From: Taeniopygia guttata
Lineage: Eukaryota; Chordata; Aves; Passeriformes; Estrildidae
NCBI RefSeq assembly: GCF_048771995.1
Contig: NC_133030.1
Span: 12,726,001-12,790,000 of the forward strand
DNA: 64,000 bases
Direction of reading: 5' to 3'
A model generated the notes under the pieces. It saw only the letters and a list, made by a program, of their open reading frames with translations, searched no databases and had not been told where the DNA came from. The position numbers were made by a program, and so were the translations under genes. Position 1 is the first letter of the stretch, and the number at the start of each line of letters is the position of its first letter. Below, one piece after another: positions 43,724 to 55,700 of the stretch.

Positions 43724-46700
43724 ATGACCTCGGCCAATGACTATGAGCAGCTGGAGCTGCAGCAGCAGTACAGCCGCATCAATGTCCGCTGGGACGCGTC
43801 CGACGATGAGCTGGACAATGACAATAGCTCTGCACGGCTCTTCGAGCGCTCCCGCATCAAAGCCCTCGCAGGTGGGTGGCAGGTCCCCTTGGTCCCACCT
43901 GGGTTGTCCCCACTGTTGGTGACCCCATTCCCACTGTCCCTCCAGATGAGCGGGAGGCTGTGCAGAAGAAAACCTTCACCAAATGGGTAAACTCGCACCT
44001 GGCTCGTGTCACCTGCCGCATCTCAGACCTCTACATGGACCTCCGGGACGGGCGGGTGCTCATCAAGCTGCTGGAAGTGCTGTCAGGAGAGCTTCTGGTA
44101 GGAATCCCATCCAGCTGGAGACCCTGGGACTTGTGCCCTGCCATGGCAGGCTACACTATTTCTCTTGGCATTGGCCAAAGGTTGGGGTGGCAGCATGGGT
44201 GTAGGGATGTCCCTGGGCAGGGCTTGGGGTACCGGGTGTGGGAGGGAGGGTGCTGAGCACTGTCATGCCCCAGCCCAAGCCCACCAAGGGCCGGATGCGG
44301 ATCCACTGCCTGGAGAATGTGGACAAGGCGTTGCAGTTCCTGAAGGAGCAGCGGGTGCACCTGGAGAACATGGGCTCCCACGATATTGTGGATGGCAACC
44401 ACCGCCTCGTCCTTGGCCTCATCTGGACCATCATCCTCCGCTTCCAGGTGAGGACAGGTGCTTTGGGGCATCCCTCTGCTCCACATCTCATTCCCAGGTG
44501 GGAGCCATCATCCATGGAACTGCAGTTCCAACACCAGAATGTCCTTCTGCTCCCAGATCCAGGACATCATTGTGGAGACGCAGGAGGGCCGGGAGACGCG
44601 CTCTGCCAGGGATGCACTGCTGCTCTGGTGCCAGATGAAGACAGCAGGGTAGGTGGTGGGACCCCCATGTGACCACATCAGGTTTTATGAGTGTCCAGAG
44701 AGTGACAGTGACGCCCTGTCCCCATTGTAGGTACCCCCATGTGAATGTCACCAACTTTACCTCAAGCTGGAAGGACGGGCTGGCCTTCAATGCCCTCATC
44801 CACAGGCACAGGTAGGTGCACAGCAGCAGGCACCAGGGTGGCAGTGGCACCAAGAGATGTCCCACAAGTGTGTCACCGCTGTCTCGTGCCCTCTGTCCCC
44901 AGGCCTGAGCTGGTTGACTTCCAAAACCTTACCAAATCCAATGCCCGGCACAACCTGGAGCATGCATTCAGTGTGGCAGAGCGGCACCTGGGCATCACCC
45001 CTCTCCTCGACCCCGAAGGTGAGGCAATTGCTGCCAATCCTCCTGCCTCAGTTTCCCCTGGGACATTTCCAGGCTCCATGGAATGCAGAGAGGCTCCTAA
45101 TACAAGGAAGGAGGTCCTGGGTGGGCACAGGAGGGACCTCATGGGGCTGTGGTGGCCTGTGAAGTGGGTTGAGGTTGGGTCAGGACTGACACCTCTCACT
45201 CGCACTGGGCAGATGTGTTCACGGAGAACCCTGATGAGAAGTCTATCATCACCTACGTGGTGGCCTTCTATCACTACTTCTCCAAGATGAAGGTGCTAGA
45301 GGTGGAAGGAAGACGCCTGGGCAAGGTAGGGAATAGCGTTGAGGTGGTCAGGAGCGTTTTTTTGGGGTGCTGGCCCCTTACGCTCATCCCTGGTCCTGCC
45401 ACAGGTCATTGAGCATGCCAAGGAGACAGAGCGGATGATCGAGGGCTATGGGGGGCTGGCGTCCGACCTGCTCACCTGGATTGAGCAGACCATCGCTTCC
45501 CTCAACAGCCGTAGCTTCGCCAACTCGCTGGCTGGGGTGCAGCACCAGCTGCAAGCCTTCAGCACCTACCGCACTGTGGAGAAGCCCCCCAAGTAAGAGC
45601 CCCCTGCTCCCCATGCCCACCCAGTGGTCTGGGGCACCCAAGGGTGCCCAACACTGAGCTCTCTCTGGGGCAGGTTTCAGGAGAAGGGCAACCTGGAGGT
45701 GCTGCTCTTCACCATCCAGTCGCGGATGAGGGCCAACAACCAGCGTGTCTACACCCCACACGAGGGGCGCCTGGTCTCTGACATCAACCGGGTATGGGCT
45801 CCGTCTGCTGTGGTAGTTGGGGGCTGGCTGTCTCCTGTAGTCCAGTCAGGTCCATCTCCTGGCGGAAACTGAATTCCTCTCTTGGGGCAGATTGGGTCCA
45901 TTCCCAAGCAGTTCAGGTTCTTGAGCAGGCTGGGATGGGTCCTAGAGTAGATTGAGTCTATCTCCTGTGGCAGTTCAGGTCCATCCCAGCACATGCTGAA
46001 TCCATACTGGGACAGGATTGATCCATCCCATGGCAGGTTGTGTTCCTCCACCTGGGGGTCATGCTGGGGTTCACCAGCAGAGCAAGACATGGGTGCGTGG
46101 GGGCATGTGGGATACGGGTGCCACATATCTGGTGCCACCTTCCCTCAGGCCTGGGAGCAGCTGGAGAAAGCGGAGCATGAGCGGGAGCTGGCACTGCGCA
46201 ACGAGCTGATCCGTCAGGAGAAGCTGGAGCAGCTGGCACGGCGCTTTGACCGCAAAGCAGCCATGCGGGAGGCCTGGCTGAGCGAGAACCAGCGCCTGGT
46301 GGCCCAGGTGAGGAGGGGACCACCCACCCCAGGGACTCCCACCCTGGGGAGCTCACCAGAGCCTCACCACAGGCTCTGTGCCGGGCAGGACAACTTCGGG
46401 CAGGATCTGGCAGCGGTGGAGGCGGCCAAGAAGAAACACGAGGCCATCGAGACAGACACGGCTGCCTACAGGGAGAGGGTGCAGGCCATTGAGGCGGTGG
46501 CCAAGGAGCTGGAGCTGGAGGGCTACCACGACATCCAGCGCATCAATGGGCGGAAGGACAACATTCTGCGGCTCTGGGAACAGCTCCTCGAGCTGCTGGC
46601 TGCCCGGCGCCAGCGCCTGGAGATGAACCTCACCCTGCAGCACCTCTTCCAGGAGATGCTCCATTGCATCGACTGGATGGATGAGGTCAAGGTGAGCTGT

Positions 46701-49700
46701 GGACATTGGGTGTCACCATGGGTGAAGTGTCTTTGTCCCACCAGGTGTTCGAGGGAGTTCACTGGGGAGGGAGATGAGAAGTTGGAGTGCTGGTGCTGAG
46801 TTTTGGGTGTCAGTGAAAAATGGCTGAGGGTCTCCTCCAGGTGAAGCTGGCATCTCCTGAATCTGGGAAGCACCTTCTGGAAGCAGAGGAGCTGCTGCAG
46901 ACCCACCGTCTGCTGGAGGCTGACATGGCCGTACAGGCAGAAAAGACCAGGGCCATCAGCGCTGCCACCCTCCGCTTTGCTGACGCTGAGGGTAGGTGTG
47001 CCAGGACACCCCTGCATCCCTGGTGTGGCCAAGGGAAAACAGAACATTGTCCTGATGAGCACCCACCCTGCTCCTTGCCCAGGCTATCGTCCCTGTGACC
47101 CCAAAGTCATCCGGGACCGCGTGAGCCACCTGGAGATGTGCCGGCGAGAGCTGCAAGTACTGGCGGCGCGGAGAAGAGCCTTGCTGGAGCAATCCCGCTC
47201 CCTCTGGACCTGCCTGTGGGAGCTAGACGAGGCAGAAAGCTGGATCAAGGAGCAGGAGCAGCTCTACTCCTCCCTGGACTTCGGGAAGGACCTGCCCGGC
47301 GTGCTGCTGCTCCAGCGCCGGCACGCTGCCTTCGAGGCCGAGCTGCGGAGCCGGGGCGGGCGGCTGGAGCAGACGCTGGCAGTGGGCGAGGGGCTGGCGG
47401 CTGCAGGCCGGGCGGCCGAGCAGCTGCGGGAGCGGGGGGCGGCCGTGCGGGCGCTGTGGGCACAGCTGGAGGAGCTGGCGGCGTTCCGACGGCGCGGCTT
47501 GCGGGAAGCCGAGGGCTTCTTCCAGTTCCAGGCGGAGGTGGAGGAGCTGGCGGAGGGGCTGCAGGATGCCCGCCGGCGGGCAGCCGCCGAGGAGCTGGGC
47601 CAGGATGAATCCCGCACCCTTGTCCTGCTGAGGCAGCACCAGGAGCTGCTGGACGAGCTGGCGGCCGCCCGGGAGCAGCTGGACAGGCTGGCTCAGCAGG
47701 CCGAGGGCTTCCCGCCGGAGCTGCGTGCAGGCCCCGAGGCGCAGAGCCGGCTGGCGGCCCTGCGGGAGCTGCACGCCGAGGCTGCCGCCCTGGCCGAGCG
47801 CCGTGGCCGCCAGCTGCAGGATGCCCTGGACCTCTACACTGTTTTTGGGGAGAGTGATGCCTGCCATCTCTGGATGGGCTCCAAGGAGACCTGGCTGGGA
47901 GAGCTGGAGGTGCCGCAGGCGCTGGAGGACCTGGACGTGACGCAGCGCAGGTAGGAAGGAGCTCCTGCCGTGGCGGTGCTGCCGTGCCCTGTCCTGAGCT
48001 GCTGCTCGTTCTGAGCCTGGACGTTCCTACAGGTTGGACGGGCTGGAGCAAGACATGGCCACCGTGGCTTCCCAGATCGCCGCAGTCAACCAGGCAGCTG
48101 ATGGGCTCCTGGCTAGCGGGCACCCCCGGAGCCCCCAGGTCCGGCAGTGCCGGGAGCAGCTCAACGAGAGGTACGGTGGCAGTGATGCTCGGGCAGGCGG
48201 GTGACGTGGTGCCGGTGCATTCCCCGCCATCCCCTGCCTCTGTCCCGCAGGTGGGGCCGGTTCCGGGAGCTGGTGTCGGAGCGCCGGCGGGCGGTGGGCT
48301 CGGCACTGCGCCTCCTCAACTACAACCTGGAGTCTGAGGAGACCCAGAAATGGCTGCGGAGCAAAGCCCGGGCGGTGGAGGCCACAGCCGAGCTGGGCCG
48401 TGACCTGGCCGGCGTCCTGGCCACCCAGCGCAAGCTCTACGGCATCGAGCGGGAGCTGGCAGTGGCCCAGGACCGCCTGGCCGCCCTGCGCTCCCAAGCC
48501 GAGCGCCTGGCTGAGGAGCGGCCCGAGGCAGCCACGGAGGTGGCCCAGAAGCTGGCAATGGCCACCTCCGCCTGGGATGAGCTGCAGGCGGCCCTGGCAG
48601 AGCGCGCAGCGTCCCTGGGGGAAGCCGGGCAGCTCCGGAGTTTCCTTCAGGACCTGGATGACTTCCAGGCGTGGCTCTTCAGCGCTCAGAAAGCCGTGGC
48701 GGCTGTCGATGAGGTGCCGGCATCGCTGGGGGAGGCAGAGGAGATGCTGCAGCGGCACGAAGCTGCCCGGCGCGACGCCGAGGACCATGCGGGAGCCTTC
48801 GCCGCCTTGGCGGAGGCGGGGGAGCGGGTGCTCGGGGGACAGACGGACCCCGAATACGAGGGGCTGCGGCAACGCCTGGGTGGCGTGAAGGACGGCTGGG
48901 CTGCCCTGGGCAAGATGGCAGAGGCTCGGAAGCGCTTCCTCACCCAGTGCCGCGACTTCCAGGAATTCCTTCGCGACACCAAGCAGGCGGAGATCCTCCT
49001 CACCAAGCAGGTGAGTGCTCAAGCAATGTCCTTTGGGTCTCTTGGCTCACAGACACCCCAAAAACGGGTGATCATGCGCTGATCCTTTGCTGTGCCCCTC
49101 AGGAGTACACGCTGTCCCACCTGGAGCTGCCCTCCACACTGGAGGGCTCGGCTGCTGCCCTGCACCGCTTCCAGAACTTTCGTGCTGGTGTGGAGAGCAA
49201 TGCCAAGAAGGTCCCAGAGGTGGTGGTTGGTGGCACCAAGCTGGTGGCTGAGGAGAACATCTTTGCTGAGAAGATCTCTGAGAAATGCCGAACTCTACAG
49301 GAGCGGTGAGTCCGGCACAGGGATGGGTGGGCAGAGTGTGGGCAGCGGGATTGATGCCGCACATCCATGGTTCCCTGCCAGGCATGGAGCTGTCATGGAC
49401 AAGGTGGAGGAGGCAGCAGGTTTGATGCAGGACAACCACGACCTACAGACCTTCCTGCAGAGCTGCCGTGAGGTAGGAATGCAGCATGGCTGGTGGCATC
49501 CCTGGGGGTCCCCACTGGCTGCGCACTGACAGCCTTTCCCTGCAGTTTGATGCCTGGGTGGATGAGAAGATGCTGATGGCTCAGGATGTCTCCTATGGAG
49601 AAGCCCGTGGTCTCCACAGCAAGTGGCAGAAGCACCAGGCATTCATGGCTGAGCTGGCACCCAACCAGAGCTGGCTGGAGAAGATTGAGGCGGTGGGTGC

Positions 49701-52700
49701 CAACACTGTGATCAGAGAGGGGGAACGGAAATGGGGAAGAGTCTGGAGCATGAGGAATTGCTGAGGGAGCTGGGAGGCTTGGCCTGGAGAAAAGGAAGCT
49801 TGGGGGGGGACCTTCTTGCTCTCAGTAACTCCCTGATGGGAGGGTGCAGCCAGTTGGGGGTTGGCCTCTGCTCCCAGGAAACAAGGGAAAGAGAAGAGGG
49901 AACAGCCTCAAGGTGTGCCAGGGGAGGTTTTGATTGGATATCAGGGAAAATTTCTTCAGGGTTGTGCAGCCCTGGCACAGACTGCCCATGGTGGTGGAAA
50001 AATCCCCAGCCCTGGCGGGATTTAAAAGCTGTGTGGACGTGGCATCTGGGGACATGGGTTGGTGATGGCCTTGGCAGTTCTGGGGGAACGGTTGGACTCA
50101 ACCTGAGAGGTTCCATGACTGGAATACTCCCAGCCTGCTGCATGGGTGAGATGTCCCTGTGCCGCAGTGACCACCCACCTCTCTGCTGTTGCCACAGGAG
50201 GGGACGGAGCTGGCCGCGCGCAAGCCGCAGTACGGTGCGCTGGTGACACAGCGGCTGGAGGAGCTGCGCCGGCGCTGGGCTGAGCTGCGCAGCGCTGCCG
50301 AGGACAAGGGCCGGCAGCTGTTCGAGGCCGAGCGCTCGGCGCTGTACGCCCGGAGCTACGGGGAGCTGGAGAGCTGGCTGGGGCGGGCGCAGGAGGAGCT
50401 GCGTCATGCTGAGAAGGTCAAGGACCTCACGGCCACCAACCTGCTGCTGAAGAGGTTGACGGTGGGTTTTGGCACCTCATGGGGTCCTTTGGGAAGGGGC
50501 AGGAAGTCCAAAGTGATGAAGTTTGTTCCCAAATGGGACTGGGGTTCTCCATCTTGGCTCAGATCCCTAACTCACATGGATTTGCCCTGCCAGAGACTGG
50601 AAGAGCAAGTGAGAACGTGGATGAAGGAGCTGGAGGAGCTGGGGTGGCAAGGCACCCCTGGTACTGGGGATGTGCCAGATACCACCAGGCAGGAGCAGAT
50701 GCTCCGGCAGCGAGTCCTTGAGCTGCTGGAGCCACTGGAGAGGAAGAGGAAGGAGCTGGAGACTGCCAAGGCCATGTACCAGCTGGGGCGGGATCTGGAG
50801 GATGAGACGGTGAGTGTCCTTGCTGTGGCAGGGGCTGGGCGGGCTGAGGGTACCCATGGGTGCTGCAGGGGACTCAGTGGGTGCTCCTTCCTGCAGCTGT
50901 GGGTGCAGGAGCGGCTTTCCCTGGCAAGGTCCACGGATCACGGCACTGACCTCCCAAGTGTGCAGCGCCTGACCAAGAGGAATGAGGTGAGCCTGGGTAC
51001 TGCGGCAACAGCCACCATCCCAGGTGGTCCCTCGGGATCCATCCCATGGGTGACTCACTGTGACTTCCCTCCTGCTGGCAGACAATGCAGAAGGAGCTGG
51101 CGGGCCATGCCCCCCGCCTGGGCGAGGTGCTGAGCCGGGCAGAGGCAGCGGGGAGTGGTGAGGAGCCAGGCCCAGAGCTGGCGGCACAGGCGCAGGAGCT
51201 GCAGGCACTGTGGGCGACGCTGCAGGAGGAGGCAGCCGCCCGGCACCGGCGCCTGCGGGAGGCTGAAGAGGCCCAGCAGTATTACCTGGATGCTGACGAG
51301 GCTGAGGCCTGGGTCAGCGAGCAGGAGCTCTTCATGGGACCTGAGGAGAAACCAAAGGTGAGGAGTGATTCCACGTGGTGCTCTGTGTTTGGGGGGTCTG
51401 TGCTGCACTGGGCCGTGCCTTGCTGGGACGCCCAGTGTTGAACCAGACAGTGCCACGCTGTTCTGTCGAACATCATCCACATGTGACACACCATGGTGTG
51501 TCCTGCTCTTACATGTCATTCCCGAGCCATTACACAGCATCCATCCCATTCTATGCCATGCCCCACTGAGCTCACCATTGCTCCCTGTGGCATCAGATGG
51601 AGACAGGACATTCCCGTAGGGCAGGCGCTGACTCTAGACCCAAGTTCCTGTTCCCCAGCCATGCCAGGTGCTGATGGCACCGATGTTTTCCATGCCATAG
51701 GATGAGGAGAGCTGCTTGATGATGCTGAAGAGACATGTTCGGCAGCTGCGCTCCATCGAGGACTATGGACAAACCATCAAGGAGCTGGCGGGGAGGGCGC
51801 AGCAGCTGCTCTCTGCTGGCCACCCTGAGGGGTAGGTGCTATACCACATGTCCCCTGTCCTTTGGGGCAATCCCGTGCCCTCAGCACCGTGTGGGTGGGG
51901 GGCTTGGCTGGAGCTCTGGCAGTGTCAGCTGCTCCAGTTGGGCAGGGAGGTGGTTGGAGAGGGATATGGGGAGCACAAAGCGGGTCCTTCACCCCCAGCC
52001 CCCCCGGATGTCAACACGGGTGGGTCGGGGACATTTTTTCGTGGGTGAGAACTGGGTGTCTGTGTGCCGGGGCCGCGCAGGGAGCAGATCATCCGGCTGC
52101 AGGGCCAGGTGGACAAGCACTACGCGGGGCTGAAGGAGGCGGCCGAGGAGCGCCGCCGGCGCCTGGAGAATATGTCCCACCTCTTCCAGCTGAAGCGGGA
52201 GGTGGAAGAGCTGGAGCAGTGGATTGCTGAGCGCGATGTGGTTGCTTCCTCCCCAGAGATGGGGCAGGACCTGGACCATGTCATGGTGAGAATGATGGTG
52301 TGGATGAGGTGGTACTTGTGGGTGGCTTGAGGGGGGCGACTTCACTCTTCTCCTCCCTTCATGCAGCTCCTGCGGGAGAAGTTTCGTGAGTTTGCACGGG
52401 AGACAGGGAGCGTGGGGCAGGAGCGTGTGGACCGGGTGAACCTGACCATTGAGGACCTCATTGATGCGGGGCACATCGAGGCAGCCACCATAGCTGAGTG
52501 GAAGGATGGGCTGAACGAGAGCTGGGCTGACCTCCTGGAGCTGATTGACACCCGCATGCAGCTCCTCGCTGCCTCCCATGACCTCCATAAATACTTCTAC
52601 GACGGTGCTGAGCTGCTGGCCCTCATCGCCACCCGGCGCCAGGAACTGCCTCAGGATCTAGGCGAGGATGCTGGCACAGTGGAGGCTTTCCACCGCATGC

Positions 52701-55700
52701 ACAATGCCTTTGAGAGGGACCTCCAGCTGCTGGAGGCACAGGTCAGGCTCCAACCTCACATGGATGTCAGCACTCAGCATTCTCTGTGGTCTTGTGGAAG
52801 GTGTCCCTACCCATGGTGGGAGGCTGGGCTCAATGGTCCTTGAGGTCCCTTCCAACCCAAGCCATTCTGTGGTGCGTGCAGGTGCAGCAGTTTCGGGAGA
52901 CAGCAGCACGCCTGCAGACTGCCTATGCCGGGGAGAAGGCGGCTGGAATCCAGGAGAAGGAGCAGGAGGTGTCCCGAGCGCTGCAGGAGTTGCTAGAAGC
53001 GTGCAGCGGGCGCCGGGCACGGCTGACGGACACGGCTGACAAACACCGCTTCTTCAGCATGGCACGGGATCTGCTCTCCTGGATGGAGAGCACTGTCCGG
53101 CAGATTGAGACACAGGAGAAACCCAGGTATGGAGGCACCCAGTGGGCACTCAGGATGGGACATGGAAGTGATGGCACCACTGACCCTGGCGCCTCTGTGT
53201 CCTCAGGGATGTCTCCTCAGTGGAGCTGCTGATGAAATACCACCAGGGAATTAAGGCTGAGGTGGATGCTCGGGGAAAGAACTTTACCAACTGCATCGAG
53301 CTGGGCAAGAAACTGCTTCAGCGCAAGCACCAGGACTCTCCAGAGGTGAGGGAATCAGGCATGGGAGGTGGTGGGGTGATGCCATCTGGGCCACTCCCTA
53401 ACAGCATTCCCTCACAGATCAAGGTGAAGCTGGTGGAGCTGGTGGACAAGAGGAAAGCCATGATGGAGACGTGGGAGCAGCGCTGGGAGCGTCTGCGGCT
53501 GCGTGAGTGTGCTGGGGGTGCCGGGAGGAGCATGGCAGTGCCGGGCACAGTGGGGCGGGTGGTCCAGGGGCTGAGCAATGCCCATCCCTTCCACAGTGCT
53601 GGAGGTGTGCCAGTTCTCCCGCGATGCCTCGGTGGCTGAGTCATGGCTCATAGCTCAGGAGCCCTACCTGGCCAGCAGCGACTACGGGCAGACGGTGGAT
53701 GCGGTGGAGAAGCTGCTGAAGCGGCATGAGGCTTTTGAGAAGTCCTCTGCTACTTGGGAGGAGCGCATTGCCGCCCTCAGGAAGCTGACAACGGTGAGAA
53801 AGGCTTGGGATGAGGCCTCTGCCTGCCCTGCCACAGTCTCCCCCCCATCCCTTACCAGCTTCACTCCTTGCCTGGCAGCTGGAGCTCCTTGGCGGGCGGT
53901 CTCTGCGTGAGGGGCTGGTGAGGGACGGGACGACGCGCTCTGAAGCTCCCGACTACTGCCTGGATCTGGATGGGGAGCTGGAGGCTGGGTAAGGGATGCC
54001 ACCACCATCATTCCATGTGACCAGGGACACTGTTTCCACATCCCTCTTCTCAAACCATTAAGGATGTTTTGTAGCATGAAGGGGCTTTTTAGCAATTTGC
54101 CTTTTCCAAGCAATAAATTGATGCTGATGAAGAGGAGAGATGAAGGTCAAGCCTCACCTTGACAGGGCTTTCATCCCTCAGGGGGGACAGGAGAGCAGCA
54201 GCCAGCCCCAGCCCTCTGGGATCATGTCTAGGATAGGGATGGTGACCGACTGTCTCCCTGTGCAGGTCGGAGGAGGAAGAGGAAGAGGAGAAGAAGGATG
54301 TGAGCATACAGGACACTTCGCTGCCCACCACGGATGGACCAGAGCCGGTCAGTTCTTGAGTTTAGCTTTTACCTTCCCTGACGTCCAAAAAGGTGTCCCT
54401 GCATGCAAAAAGGTGTCCCTGCATGTCCCACAGCTCCTGGCACCCCCTGCGACCATGACCTCACTGTGTTGACAGATCCTCACATTCCCAACCCTCACCT
54501 TGTCCTTGCCTTGTGTTGAATAAATGTTGAATGACCCCAAAAAGGCCAGGTGGGCAGCGGGGTACTGCAGGTCCCCTTTGCCCCAACTCCTGGGGTGACA
54601 TGAGGGGTGGCATCCATGGTGTACGTGTGTGTCTGGGATCCGTGCAGCAGCCAGAGTTGGAGTGTCTGCCCTGGGGTCACCGTGTCACCCCAAGGGACAA
54701 CATTGCTGTATGGGATATCCTCACCCTGTGGGGCATCGTCACCTTGTGGGACATCATTGGAACCGTGGAGGACATCAGCACCCTGCAGGGAATTTTCACC
54801 CTCTGGGTCATTATCACCCTGTGGAGCATCGTCACCCCAAGAGACACAGTCACCATATGGAGCAGTCACCCCCTGGGGCACTGTCACCCTGTGGGGCATC
54901 ATCATCCTGTGGAACGTTGTCACTCTACAAGGCATCAGCACCCTGTGGGGCATCATTACACCCTACAGCACTGTCACCCTTCCAGGCAGGCATCACTGTC
55001 GCCCACAGGGCATTGTCACTGTGTGCCAGCCCTTGTGCTCGCTGATAGCTCTCTGCTCCTCCCACGTGCTCTGCCTGTGCAGGGACATGATGGCTCTCTG
55101 TGGCTCTGCCTGCTTGGGGACAGGAACCCCTTCTGCCTCTTCTGCCTGCCTGGGGACATGGGCATCTCCTGGCTCCTCAGGGACCAGATCACTCTCCCTT
55201 GCCCGGGGACAGGATCCTTGAGTGCCTACATGGGAACAAGCTCATTTGTGCCTGATCAGGGACATGGGGATCTTCTGGCTGCTCAGGGAGAGTGTATCCC
55301 TCTGCCTGCTTGGGGACATGGCCATTTTCATCAGCTTGGGGACAGTAGCCCTCTCTGCTTACTGCCAGCCTACTCAGGAACATGGGCATCCTCTGGCTCC
55401 TTGGGGACAGGAACTCCTTCTGCCTCTTCTGCCTGCTTGGGGACTTGGGCATCTCCTGGCTCCTTGGGGCAAGATCATTTCTGCCAGCACAGGGACATGT
55501 GCATCTTCTGGCTACTCAGGAACAGGATCCTCTCTGCCTGCTTGGGGACATGGCCACTTTCAACTGCTTGGGGACATGAGTGCTCTCTGCTTACTGCCAG
55601 CCTGCTTGAGAACATGGCCATCTTCTGGATCCCTGGGGACCAGATCACTTTTCCCTGAGTGGGGACTGGATCCTTGGGAACCTCCTTGGGGACAAGAACG

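Noticed and set aside
47223-49022. Antisense frames of 200-350 codons under the large SPTB exons
   Set aside because: They mirror the real spectrin coding strand in GC-rich codons; no independent start context or domain.
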